A stretch of DNA of 64,000 nt from Eopsaltria australis (GCA_034509425.1 JAVTVJ010000049.1:620001-684000); one strand, 5' to 3'; positions 1 through 12,028 are shown, counted from the stretch's first letter. The notes: generated by a model from the letters alone, not told the origin. Numbers and translations: made by a program.

Positions 1-792
1 GAAATCTAAATGTAAACTAACAGTTCATACATGTAAATTATGAATGTTTTTTGTTATTACTCTCTTCCTTTTGTGGCTTTGAAATTTTGCCTCAAGGTCA
101 GGATAGAAGAGGTTTGTACATAAGTTCCTGGAATTCAGTGTGAATTTAAAACAGCCAGCCCCTGTGCAATTAAATGGTGTTTACAGACAGAGTTACTAAA
201 TCACTTTATAAAAGATTCTGATAAAAAGAATGTACCACTCTAATGCTCCAGACCAAAGGAGGATACGGAAGAGATGTTTGTTTGAAAGAGAAAACATCTT
301 AGTGCAAAGCTGTGAACAGTACTGCATTATAAATCAAGAAGTTGCAGGTGTTTATGCTCCATCTTCTCTCCTTTATTAACACAGAGACCACTTAACAATG
401 ACTGTAGATATTCCATGCAGGAATTTAGAGCTTTAGGTTGGGTTTTCTTTCTTTGGCTATCCCTGGCACATGTTGTCTCAGTTGTGTCTTTTGTTGATAG
501 ATCGTTCATTGACACAAGTTTCACAGGTCTGTGTTAGTTCTGCAGGGGTGTGCTAGGCTGGACTGTGCTTTGTAATGCACCCAAATAATGAGATCCCAAA
601 AGAGGAAGATATCTGTTTTCAAGTCAAATGGTCAATGAGTATTTCTAAGCTAATTTAATACTTCCTTTTAAAACTGGGATATTTTGTGATAAAGGTAATA
701 CTATTAAAATTGGATGATAATTTCTATTTAATTAACTTTCAGAGCTTTAGGAAACCTGTAAGAGAAGTACAGCTCACCTTCCCTATGGATGC
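1..792. other. AT-rich non-coding stretch, nothing recognised
   Basis: No repeat family, RNA gene or convincing exon could be recognised here. The only frame in the region is 65 codons on the minus strand, with no known motif. Base composition is AT-rich up to about position 770 and becomes GC-rich on entering the LTR. The right edge of this stretch carries the left copy of the LTR target-site duplication. Confidence 0.6.
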
Positions 793-798
793 CTTTCC
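793..798. repeat. Left 6-bp target-site duplication of solo LTR
   Basis: The hexamer CTTTCC directly precedes the TG terminus of the LTR and is repeated exactly at 1384-1389 after the opposite terminus. A 6-bp duplication is usual for class II (ERVK-like or alpharetrovirus-like) integrations in birds. A perfect match suggests the insertion is not very old. Confidence 0.8.
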
Positions 799-1026
799 TG
801 TGGCCGTTGGCTAGGGCCGGCCAACTGCCCACCAGGGTCTCGGACTACAGCCCTACGGCATTTACAGCCAGCGTCCCCGCGGGTTCCCTACTGTCAGGTC
901 TCTCGCCCCTTACCGCAGGCTGCATCCACCTTTTTTGGTGGTCACTGTAACCGAAGAGCCGGAGTATTGTGGGAGGGTTCTTTCACCCAAGATAATAGAG
1001 ACACCGTATTGCTAGCTCTCTGGGCA

Positions 1027-1045
1027 CCCAGGTGAAAGACCTGGG
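1027..1045 (-). other. Stem-loop in presumed R region of the LTR
   Basis: CCCAGGT at 1027-1033 is complementary to ACCTGGG at 1039-1045, leaving a 5-nt loop. This 7-bp stem lies just downstream (minus strand) of the AATAAA signal, where retroviral R regions often fold. The hairpin itself is visible in the sequence. A role in poly(A) site use is inference. Confidence 0.45.
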
Positions 1046-1064
1046 GCACCGTCTGCATCAGACT

Positions 1065-1070
1065 TTTATT
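1065..1070 (-). terminator. LTR polyadenylation signal AATAAA
   Basis: The minus strand reads CAATAAAAGTCTG here, a canonical polyadenylation hexamer at the position expected at the U3/R boundary. It fixes the orientation of the LTR as minus. It could still act as a poly(A) site for minus-strand transcripts crossing the locus. Confidence 0.65.
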
Positions 1071-1383
1071 GAGGGATTACAAACCAATCACTGACGGGCT
1101 CGGGGGAGAAACCAGGGAGGGGTCGGGGGACAGGAGCCAACTGGGAAAGGAAGGGGGAGGAGAAGGGGAGACTGGCAGGGGATAATAAAATCAAGTGCTG
1201 AGTTCTGGAGCTTAAAGGTGATAAGACAGGAGAGTGGCAGCTGAGGACAGTGTAGCCAGCCCCTGGGAAGCCTGGCCCATCCACAGGGCAAACCACCCAG
1301 GGCTCTGCCCCAGGGGAGTCCCCAGCCCTGGGCTTCCTAGTGGGGGGAAAAGGGTTTTCTGGGGACTTGGAACCACCACAACA

Positions 1384-1389
1384 CTTTCC
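1384..1389. repeat. Right 6-bp target-site duplication of solo LTR
   Basis: CTTTCC follows the ...CCACAACA terminus of the LTR and matches 793-798 exactly. Together the two copies mark the pre-insertion site. Confidence 0.8.
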
Positions 1390-4300
1390 TAGGGGTTCTT
1401 CCCTCATGGTGGCTGTGTCTGTGCTCCTTGTTTGAAACCATACACTGAGCTGTGACATTTATGTACCTTGGCTGTAGCTGAGGCTTTGGCTTGTGTACAG
1501 ACTGCTGGTTATGATTGGACTTGGTTGTTAAGTAATGTTTTTTGCTAATTGTGTTACCCTGCTTTTGTTGGTTCACCTAGTGTTACAGTTGAAACCTTAG
1601 AATTGGATCTTTTGTTTGATCAGTGAAACTTTTTTTGAACTCTTCTCTGTTGGTTTGATGTCAGGTAATGATTATTGCTGGTGCTTGAGTATCTTGTGAG
1701 GAAATGCTTGATCTGGCACTATTAATTGGAGATGGAAGCTGTGTGATTTATCTGTGAATCTAACAACCCTCTGGGGAGCACAAAAATGAAAAGGAATAGG
1801 TTGGTCATTCTCTACATCTGATTGCAGAGGGCTGCCTTAGGGTGTGTGATAATTAGCTGTGTCAGGGCACACAGTGACAATTCCTCAGAATTTCTACTTG
1901 TGGCAATGCACTGTTTATCTACTGCTTATGTGACAGCTCCTGCCCTCATAGCAGAGTGTTTGCTCTCCAGCCAGAAGCTTGTCCTTTTAACTTAGTCTTA
2001 GATTTCAGTTTATAGCCTGCTCATCTTCAAAGATGGCAGTAAATTCTCTTGATGGAGTGCAGTGATTGTGTTCCAGAGGCCCAACTTCCATCTAATCTCT
2101 TCCCTAGCCTTAAACCACCTAAACTTGTCTTACTCTGGCTCAGATCTTTGTGCCAATGCAACACGCAGTCTTCAGAAATGATTGGTTTGTTATTGCTGTG
2201 CTGAAACAATTTATCTGCTGTAAAAGGGAAAAAAAAAAGGAAAGGAAAAGAAAGAAACCACAAATAGTACCTACCATTTTTAAATTGCTGGAGAAATGGT
2301 TGAAAAATGTGAGGACTTGTACTTTTTTATATGAACTACTTTTCTGTGGTCACTTCTATATGCTCACTGGGAATTATTTCTGCCTACAGCTGTTTTGTGA
2401 TATAGAAACAAATCTTTCTGTAACAGTATCTTTATACTTTCCTGTAAAATAGTTATGAGCAGTATTTTGTACTTTCCTACATAAGCTAGATATGATTACG
2501 ATGCATTGTGGATTTCCTCTAAGAGTGACCTTTGGCAAAATACAGTTGTGTCTCAGATTTCAGGCAAGATAACAAAGTTGGAAGCAGTGGTGGAAGCTTT
2601 TAAAATGCTGCAGTGGGCATCTCAAATATATAAATGTGTTTGGAGGAGAAGGGAATAAAACCAGGAAAAAAAGCAGGCAACTGATACTGGTAGGCATATG
2701 TCTTCATTGGGAAGGGAGAAAATAAACCTGGGGCAGCACAGGGATACAAGTTGAGATCTGAGGCTTCAGTGCATTCGGTGCCACCAAGCATGACTGTCTC
2801 AGCACCTGTGAATACCATTCTGCTTTTAGGAAAAAGGGGTGGGGGACTGTTGGCTTAGAACTAACTTTGGGCAACAGTTCTCTGCAGAATAAGACATAAG
2901 GAAGGGATCAACAGTGGGATGAAAGACAAGCGAGCTGGGTCATTGTTTCTTGATCCATACAGAGAAATTCCTAGGCCAAACCTGGAGAATGCAGGGTGAC
3001 AAATGCCTTCCTGAGGATATAGGTATAAGAACAAGAAATGCCCAGTGAGCTGTCTGCAAAGCTTCCAATGTCTAGGTTTGAACAGTATGGGAAAGAGAAG
3101 GTCTCCTGCAGGACTTGTAGAGAAAGCATTATTCTGATGAACGGACACTGCCATGGTGGTCTCAATTGGAGTCTCAGATGCTTCTACAGTCCTATCAAAA
3201 CTATATTTTCTGATTGCCTGACTTCTTTTTCTAAATAAATGTAAAAAAAATCTCCTTTTACTAGAAAAGATCAGAAATTTATACTAAAATGTGGGAGATA
3301 CTCCCATTTCTTGGGAAGCAAGATTAAGGAGAAAACAAGATTTCACTTATGATGTCATTTTGTACCTTACTAAATTGCTTCTAGTGTGTATATCCTCCTT
3401 CTTACAATAAATTTAATAGAACAGAAATGATTCATTATTATGCTGGGCAATGTCTTACACAGACTTATGTGACCATACTGATTATTCTAAAAATCATCCA
3501 CAGTTCCTGATTTCAGTTAGTATACTTGCTGGTGGATGTGCTTGCAGGGAACGTTTGCATTTTTTTAGTTTTGGAGTTCAAACATCCTAACTGCAATCTG
3601 CAAATTGGAGAGGCTTAATGTATCACTTAAATGTCATGTCTGTTTTAATTACAGAGTCCCCCCAATTTACTCTGAAGTTGTGAGATTATGGGACTATTTA
3701 AGATCTCTGTTCCTTTAAGTTCTCTTACCTGGCTGTTCATGCAGAAATGCTTGTGCCTTTCAGGGTGAATTTTTTTTCTTTTGCTTAGCTTTGCTTTGTG
3801 GAACCCAGTCTCTGAGATTTTTGGATAGTTGTGAGAAGCATCTTTGTTTCAATGGTAAAGTGTTGTTTTGTTCTGACCTGTCTGGGGATTAGTATATTTT
3901 CATTCTTCTCCTGGTGTGTTGAGAAGAAAAAATAGCTGTTATGGCAAAATATGCAATTAAGAGGTAAGCAATTAGTTTTCATTATTTATTCCTTCAAGTG
4001 AAAAATGTGCTCAAGATATTTAGTCATTAGGATCTTTGCATAGGTCAGGACAACCCAGGCACTCATGAATAATACTTGATCTAATTGTGTGTGGATTCAT
4101 CACGTGAGCCACACAAGGCCTGACTTGTTTTTCTGGAAAATGAGATTATTATCCTTAGGCCACTGTTTTCTCATTTTTAATGGTAATTCAATACATTGGT
4201 ATATAAGTAGTTTATTAATAATCATTCTGTACTCTCTAGGAAAATACTGTGTGTGTGCAGTGGGCACAAAATTCCTCAGTAAATGATCTAGATGTGCTAT

Positions 4301-7300
4301 TGCTATTTTCTCCCATAAATCCAGACCTGCTGACATTTTATCTGCTGGTACAAACTTAAAATGAAATTTCCACTATCAAATCTGCACAGAAAAAACCCCA
4401 ATCTTTGTCTGCCAATTGCTATTATAAACAGGCATGCTGAGAAGCCAGAAGGCTACAGTAGGAAAGTGCTGGTTTTCTATTCAGTGGCTGGTCTTCTGCA
4501 GTGGGAGTCCTGGATAATCATTCTAGTGTATAATTTTCTCTTTTTGATGGAAGTTAGGGATTCTGCTTTATTATACAGTAAAGTATATTAAGTGTAAAAT
4601 AATTCTGTATTGAAATAGAACAGTTCAAAGGTATTTGATAGGACAGCCACAGCAGTGTAACTAAGAAATAAAATGTGGATTGAATTGAAGGGGGAGGAAT
4701 TGTGCCCTTTAGTCCAAATTATAGCATGACAAGTGTCAGGCTTCTAATGCATCAATCTCTTTGTTTCCATGGTTTACAATTTACAGGGTCTCCAGAACAT
4801 TGGTTAGCTCTTATCCCTTATTTGAACAGGACAAGTTTCAGTGTCCTCAATACTGACATGTTCTCTGTTGGCCCTAAGACAAGCCAAACCAGAGCATGTG
4901 ACTCTGGTTAAGTCTGTGTGTCAGTGCTGGTTTATGGAACTGATGTGGAAGTCAGTGGAGGTTTGAAAACTGAATGGTGGTGGGGATTTTGTTGGTGTTG
5001 TCTTGTTTTTTTATTGCACTTCAGAGAAGCCTGTTTGACTTCTGAAATAGATGAAATAAGCATGCAGAAAACACCAATCGTTCTATTACTCTTAGTGAAT
5101 ATGTTAATGCATCATAAATACGCCAAATTATATTCTTTTTATTTAAGTAGGCATAGGAAAAATTAGATATTGTCTTAAGGGTGAAAATTAAAGGTGGTGC
5201 AAGTATTCAGTTTGTAGTTTGAGTGGTTCAGAGTAGCATAGCAGTTATATTTTGCATCTGCTAGGAACAGGTTCACACATGCTCACTTGTTTTATGAACA
5301 TAAGTTTTTGATTTCTCAGGCAGTCTCTTGGGAGATTAAACTTGGCCACAGCAGTAACCTCAGAAAGTTTTCTTGAATTCCCTGCATCTGGTAAGTGTTA
5401 ATATGGATCAAAATAAAGACTTGTTTACATAGTACATGTGTATTTGTATCTTACCTTAAAAATAAAAGCTGAAGTTACAGCAGCCCAACTTTCCCCAGAT
5501 TTTTCAAGCGCATGCTAGCCTGATGCCTCTCTGTAATGCATTTTCTTTACTCATTAATCTCTTTTACCTGTCAGGGAAATGTAGTGGAGATGGTTGTACC
5601 CATTTCAAGTGCAAAGATCGTATAAAGTGTCAGTACAAAGCTTATAACAAGATTGTAAAACCATTGCAAAATACCATCTTTGCATTTTAAAATTTGAAGT
5701 GTGTGACTGCAAGTCTCCTGGCATATGTCTCAAGTCTGTTATTGGTGATGTGCTGTCTTCTTTGCAGCATGTGTGTACACAGACATGGCTCCCATTTTTG
5801 CAGTCCCAAAGTTCAAGTTCAGTTAAGTGCTCATCATATTTCAGTATTTTATTTGTGAGAACTTGCAAGCTCTGCACAGTAAACATGAGATTATTCATAT
5901 GTAGAAAATTAATGTCAACATTTTCAATTAGACTGTAGACATATAGTTAAAGTAAGTGCCGGAATACTTGGATTGGTTTAGCGTTATATAATCTTTCTAG
6001 CATTCAATGATAAATCTGTCAAAGGACAATGTATTTTCCTTGAGTTGTGCAATTAAGGGTAACTATTTTGTTACAGTGTTTAAGCATTGCAGAGTTTACA
6101 TGAGGTATGTTTTTAAGGTGTGTTTTTTGACCTATTTACCCTAGTATGAAGTCCCATTTCGTATATGTAAGGATTGAAAGTCATGTAATTTGTTTGTTGT
6201 AAATAAACAGCAAACATTATTGTCCAGAGTACCATGGAGGAACCCTTGCACGTTTAACTCCCTATCCCACCTCCTACTCCTTCACTGGAATGCTGAACTG
6301 TTGTTTACTGTAGCCAGTAATACTAAGAATTGATATCTATAAAGCAGCATTCCTTCCAAGTGTCTCAGAGTTCATATTCACAGTCTTTGCTATAATTACA
6401 GATTAAAGGCAAGTTCCCTCTCTCCTTCAAAGATCTCTAAAACCCTTGCTTATATCACTCATAATTTTGAATGGTAATAAGTCTGATGGGTTTTATACCT
6501 AAAAGAATGATTTAAGAGTAGTGAATTGTAATGAGCTGATAGCTCCACCAGGCATAAAGTGAAACCACATGCATCTAGTTCCAGTCACACAAGCTTTTAT
6601 AAAGCAAAAATTTTGCAGTGGTAATACAAAGAGCAACATGCATGGAGATGCTGTTAACTATTCAAGATACATCCCTTGAATATCCTCTGAAATAATTTAG
6701 TGACAAAAGATACCTCTATTTTTGTTGGTTTGTTTGGTTTTTTTTAACCAATGTTGTATAAGAAGAAGTCATAAAAATGCTGTTTGAATGAACAACAGTT
6801 ATTTATAATTCCACAGCTTTGCTGAGGAAGTACAATAATTCCATGTGTGTTTCCATTAAGGTTTCTGTGATAAATTTTTGTTTTTAAAACTTTCTTAATT
6901 ATCATTCAATTAGATCACTTTGAATGGTGGCATTTAAATTATGCAACATTTATTATTGCCTTAATTTAGAATGTCATTCTGAGAGTACCACTCCCAGTTT
7001 TCAGGTAATGAGCCTTGCTTCATTTCAACAACTTCTAATTGTGATGCGACATCATATATAAAACCTTGCTTTGGTTTTCTTTTTACTTTTTTTCTTTTTT
7101 TATATTGCCTTTACTAAAAATAGATGACATTATTCAGTAAGAGAAAATGGATGTCAATATTCACATATTCTTCCTCTTTTTTAAAAAAAGGTCTCTAAAA
7201 GGTGTATATATATATTATGATGGTTTTTTTAGAGAAATATCTACATAAAAGAATAGATAAGTTTGTTTTCCTAGGGAGAACCACAGATGTAGAGTTTTTA

Positions 7301-9183
7301 CAGCAGGGAGAGAGAATCAAAAACTTCCTTGGCCATCAGGACTTCATCTGTGTTTCCACATTTGTTGAAATTATAATGCACTGTATATTTTAAAAGGTTT
7401 AGGAATCTTTATTGCTTCATTGCAGTGAATGTGTGCCAACCTTAATATTTGTATGTATTTTATCATAACTAATTGTTTTTTCTTCCCATTTTTCAAATTA
7501 TTTGCACTGTACAATAATAGTTTGTTACTTTTTTCTAGTGGTTTATTACTATCTTGCACTAAATGTTCTGGTAGAGGTTTTTTTTTTTTCAAAGATTTGT
7601 TTGCATATTTCATGTTTTACTCCATGTTTTGCTCCATTATTTCACTGAGACTAACAAATTCATCCTTTTTGTGTTGTGTCCTGTTTTACTTCTGCTAGTG
7701 TCAACAACAGTAACTTGATTTTACCTCACTTGATATCATTTTGCTATAATTTGGTATAATTTGCATTGTAAGAACTATTTTGTCAAAGATGTTTGAAGAC
7801 TAATGTGTAAGAGAAAATACTGTGGGACAATTTCAACTATCACTTGTGCAACTTGGTAGAAGTTCAACCTGTAGACCTGGGGAAGAATAGTGGGCATGCA
7901 ATAATTCATTCAAGTTTATGATGAGCACAGAGTGCCAGGGAGGACAGACAAATAAAAACTTGAAGGTCTGAATCAAAACCACTGAGACCAATGGGAAAAT
8001 TTCAGTCAAGTTCTTAGATTAGTCTTAATGGAAATGCAGCACTGAAGTACTGGTGATCTTGACATTTCAACTGGCCTGTGGAACCATATCATTCATTACC
8101 GTAATTTTGCACAGGCTTGCAAAAGCAAATCCTCAAATCTTTTTTGGAGTGCCTTCTATAAGTTCCTGAGAATATGGTTGCTTATCTTGCATATATATTC
8201 TGTTCAGCTCAGAGTTTGCATATGGACCACAGAGTGAATTCCATATGGTTATCCAGGTTACATGAATTATGCTCTCTAAAATGTTGTTCAATATTTTTCT
8301 CAAATACTTAATTGGAAGGGAATTTTTTGTATTATTTTCTTTATGTGATAGAATAATATTTTAACTCAAAATGTAATTCTTTTTGGACTGTTTTGTTCTA
8401 AAATTAAAAAAGGAGTTGAGTAATATGCAAAGCATGAAACTATTACAGTTATGATTTGTGTGCCATTGTACTTCACAGACAGTGGTGCAGCACAAAGGAT
8501 ATATAAATGATTTTCAGACATCACATAAGAACTTTGTGTTAAAGGTAAAATAATTTTCCAAGTCAGTAGTTAAAGGTCATTTCCATTTGGTCATCCTTTA
8601 CCTTTTCTTTTATGTTTCCAGAGAATGCAGTCCATTGTATTCTCAATCCTTGCAGAAAATAAATCAGGGGTCTTAGATATTTTTTGTTCATTATATATAC
8701 CTATTTCATTCTTTAAGCTCCACTTAGCCTTTCTGTGCATCAGAGTGGGGTTTTTTTGTGATAATAAATTATTTGAACTGCTGAAGAGGTGGTTTTGAAA
8801 AAAATTTTTTTAACTGGGAAATCCATGAACTTATGTGGAAATAGAGCAGTCTGTAAAAATTTGTGAAAACACTATTCCAACTCAGGAATCATATGTTGAC
8901 CTATTCAAGATTAATTTCTCACATAAATGACCTGCAAGAAGTGTCTGAAAGTCATAGTAAGGTCTCCATAGCCTGTCTAGGTAACTGTGAGACTGAAATG
9001 GGCAGATAGATTGGCAAGGAGTCATTTCTGTCTGGCTGCTCTCTTCTGTTTGCTGCATGAAAATCTGAAAAAGTCTTAGGTCTGTTATGAAATAGTGTGG
9101 AAAGTGCTTACATTTTACAAAGGCATGATGGGTCATGAAAGCCAGTTCTCTTCAAGCTCTATGAAATGTAACCACCTTTCAGG
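1390..9183. other. AT-rich unique sequence, no recognised gene
   Basis: Many short frames occur on both strands. None exceeds about 100 codons and none shows a domain I recognise. Several pyrimidine-tract/AG acceptors and GTAAGT-type donors occur; the pairing most like an exon lies at 5320-5390 and is described as a hypothesis in the findings. No LINE, LTR or SINE was recognised in this stretch. A short T/G-rich run lies near 6719-6745. Confidence 0.5.
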
Positions 9184-9211
9184 TTTTTTTTGTTTGTTTG
9201 TTTGTTTGTTT
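9184..9211 (+). repeat. (GTTT)n simple repeat with leading T run
   Basis: Eight T residues (9184-9191) are followed by five perfect GTTT units to 9211. This is a simple tetranucleotide microsatellite with no coding content. Confidence 0.9.
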
Positions 9212-10533
9212 CTGTGTACAGAACCTGGTTGACTTGTAACCAAGAGTGGGTAAGTGTTCTGTAAATTTTTATGTCCTAAAGGTGAGATTTAGCAGAATAA
9301 AAACTGATCACTAGGAATTTGACTCCTTACCTTATCCACCTCTACAGGGTGGACTCCATCTCTGTGTGGGGTCTGGATCTTCTGTCAAGGTAAGAGCTTT
9401 AAAATGCAATCAGTCCATTTTAGTAATGTGCAAAGAAACCTCAGTTAATTTGCTTGAGGATCTGTTTTTGTAATTATCAAGAGTGATTTGCTTTGATAGT
9501 GATACTGTTTTGGAGAATGTATGATTTTTTGGGAGAGTTGTCTTATGTTTATTGTTTTCTGGGTCCATTTTTAAATTTTTCTTTGCTATTATGGGATATT
9601 TTCCTTTAACATAATTCAAGTAAATGCATTATGTATGGTATAAAAATACAGAGCTTTTAAGAACTCTATAGGTTGTTAGTGCTATTTTAATCAAACTACA
9701 ATTGATAAATAAAGCAGTTGATGCAGAAGTGTCATACTGATGATGAGATCTGTAGAAGTCTTTTGTGTGTTTCTGTTGTGGGATATATTGGGTTATATTG
9801 TTGTTTCAGAAAAAGTCATTTGCTCATCAAACAGCTTTGAGTTCATGGGCTTTTCCTAGAGGAAGGCTCCTGTGGATATCCTGCATTCCCTATCTGAAGT
9901 ATGACATTGAGCTCCTATGTCAGGACCCAACACGAGACCTTCCATGCTACCCCAATAGCCTTCATTTAAGAGAGAAGTTTAACTAAATATTTGGAGAATC
10001 CTTCAGTGATGTATGGATAATGATTTGGTGGGGAAGGAGGGCCAAGCTGACTTGTGATTGTTTCAGTCTTTTGGATAGTCTCATACTTCCCATCAGGCAT
10101 TTAGTGTGTTATAGTGGTAAATGGTTAGATGATAAAAGTAAGTTTTTATAGTAGATATCAACCTTTATTTTCTGTTTAAAAAGGGGAAAATTCATCTCAC
10201 TAAACAGTAAAAAGTAGAATGTGGAATATAAAATTTAAGCACCTTTTTTAATTTTTCATAGTGACTCATTAAAAATGAATGGATATGGGAAGGCAGGAGT
10301 TCAAAAATTTCACCCTGTGGCAGCCTCTTTTCTAGTTTCTCTTGTTCTTCTCTGTGGTAGATTCTGAGAAACGTGAAATGTTATGAGCTGTGTTTTGTCT
10401 CTATTATTCCTTGTAGTATTGATACCTGATTAAAATTCACACAGATAATTTATTCATATTTACCTGTAGGTCATTTTGTATACTGTCACATGTAGTGGAG
10501 AATGCATACGAGTCATCTACTGAATATTGATTT
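9212..10533. other. AT-rich sequence with one exon-like 42-bp segment
   Basis: No gene can be assigned. The stretch contains a pyrimidine-rich acceptor and a consensus donor bracketing 9348-9389, described in the findings. A 73-codon frame at 9765-9986 shows no known motif and is treated as chance. Confidence 0.4.
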
Positions 10534-10725
10534 AACAGAATTGTAGAGAAATTCAGTTTGGAAGGGATCTCAGGAGATTTCTAATCCAAACCACTGTTCA
10601 AAGCAGGGTCAGTGCTCAGGTCAGCCTGGGCTGCTCAGGGCTTGATCCAGCTGGATCCTGAAAATTTCTGAGACTGGAAACTGCACAGCCTCCTTGGGCA
10701 GCCTGACTGTCCTAACAGGGAAAAA
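10534..10725 (-). mobile_element. CR1 LINE 3' UTR fragment
   Basis: Read on the + strand this segment carries hallmarks of the reverse complement of a CR1 3' end: a GGAAGGGATCTCAGGAG block, then CAAAGCAGGGTCA, then CACAGCCTCC..TGGGCAGCCTG. The element therefore runs on the minus strand with its 3' end near 10534, where a degenerate copy of the terminal octamer repeat (of the ATTCTRTG type) can be seen. CR1 is the dominant non-LTR retrotransposon of birds, and short 5'-truncated copies are typical. The copy is clearly diverged, with small gaps and substitutions, so it is old. It joins directly to a fragment of the CR1 coding region at about 10726. Confidence 0.9.
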
Positions 10726-10840
10726 GCATCAGGCATGGTTTACCCTTAGTAAATCCATGCTGGCTCTTCTCAATCACCAAGCATGTCACATGCTAAGCAA
10801 TATGAAGGCTAAATAACTTCCTAAGTGCATGAAATGTGAC
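10726..10840 (-). mobile_element. CR1 LINE reverse-transcriptase fragment (decayed)
   Basis: The minus strand encodes SQHGFTKGKPCL around 10730-10775, which matches the reverse-transcriptase segment typical of CR1 ORF2 (family form GFTKGKSCL). A few codons upstream a TAG stop interrupts the frame, so it is not functional. In an intact CR1 this coding segment lies well upstream of the 3' UTR, yet here the two abut at about 10725. Either one copy lost the interval or two CR1 fragments lie side by side. The outer boundary near 10840 is uncertain because similarity fades. Confidence 0.75.
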
Positions 10841-11992
10841 AGATTTGTTAAGCCATTATCCTAGAGAGTAATTTCAGAGGAACCTTGGTGTACATTGGAA
10901 ACACAAATGGAAACATTTTGAAGGTCTGGTGGGTACTATTGACCTTGTACTCTTTATTTCAGATTCATAGTTTCTCCATGTCTTTGCATTTAATTTCTGT
11001 TTCTGCTGTATAAAGTCCGAGGCACAAAGGAAAGTGGGAAATTTTTTATAGATTTTTTTTTTACTTCAGAATGTGAATACTGATTTTTTTTTTTTGTAGT
11101 TCTAAAATTTCTGTCAGTGTCTTGTCATTCTGAAATGTCTCTGAGCCACTGAAAATCTCTTACTTGGTACTGCAGTAAAAATAATGGCTATTTTAAGAAA
11201 GTCATGCTTATGCAACTGATAAGCCTATCTAAAAGTGTGAATCTTCTTTGCTGTTAAGCAAGAAGCATTTGACTGAAAAAGTAGCAATACTTCAATGAGT
11301 ATCTCAGTTTAATTAGCTTTCAGCAAGTTTTTATTAGAGGAAATATGGAGTTGCTTAGCAGTACAAAACCTTCTCTGTTTGATTTTTAATGTCACATTCT
11401 TTACTGTTCCTTTTAGTTTTATGGCATAGGCCAACATGACAGGATAGACCCAAGCTCCAGTGGAATGACATGTTCTGTTTCCTAGTCAAATTGTTTAAGC
11501 CTCATGTCTCAACTGGGACAGAAACCACAGTGTAGAATATAGATGTACTTTACAGCCTGACTGTCAAAGATATATGGCCCATAGGTAAACCTAATACATT
11601 TTTTTAATATGTCTGAGGAAAGAATTCATGCAACCACATTTTAAAACCGATTTGGCAATGGATTCTGTTAGCTATGGACAGAAATGAGAAAGAAGGTAAA
11701 TGAATGGTGTGTAGTAAATGTTGAGGCAATCTCGAATAGAAAAATTATTAGGCACAAGGTCTTTAAGTGTATTTCTTTTCCATTTGATTGAAACATTCCA
11801 TAAATGTTAAATTAATTTAAATAACAGCTGAAAAAGGTAGGGCACAGAAGGTTTAAATTTTGTAGATCTATTGTAGCTACCAAATCAATTCTACATAAGC
11901 AGACTTTTAAGTATTTTTTTTCACTCTAGCTCTCAATTATATTTGGGTGCATTAGAGAGCAGCTAACAAAAAATATTAATATCTCTCATCTG

Positions 11993-12028
11993 GTGTAGTA
12001 TTCACTAGTGTAGTAATCTAGTGTAGTA
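11993..12028. repeat. Short interspersed array of GTGTAGTA
   Basis: GTGTAGTA occurs at 11993-12000, 12008-12015 and 12021-12028, a period of 13-15 bp. The latter two copies share a longer core, CTAGTGTAGTA. This is most simply a small slippage-derived minisatellite. Confidence 0.6.

Larger units (their letters stand above)
799..1383 (-). mobile_element. Solo LTR of an endogenous retrovirus (class II-like), minus orientation
   Basis: This 585-bp GC-rich block sits in AT-rich DNA. Read on the minus strand it starts TGTTGTGGTGG and ends CGGCCACA, giving the TG...CA termini of an LTR. A perfect 6-bp duplication (CTTTCC) flanks it. In the minus orientation the first ~310 bp would be U3. An AATAAA polyadenylation signal lies at 1070-1065, followed by R and U5. 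An inverted CCAAT motif lies at 1084-1088 (CCAAT on the + strand). At least 16 CpG dinucleotides survive between 799 and about 1130, against very few in the flanks, which argues for recent insertion. No gag, pol or env sequence is attached, so this is a solo LTR left by recombination between two LTRs. The 130-codon minus frame across it is part of the LTR and is not considered a gene. The 6-bp duplication suggests class II; I cannot name the family. Confidence 0.85.

Noticed and set aside
1066..1458. 130-codon minus-strand ORF rich in Pro, Ser and Leu
   Set aside because: It runs through the U3 region of the solo LTR and past its boundary. Its length comes from the GC-rich, stop-poor composition, and no gag, pol or env similarity was seen.
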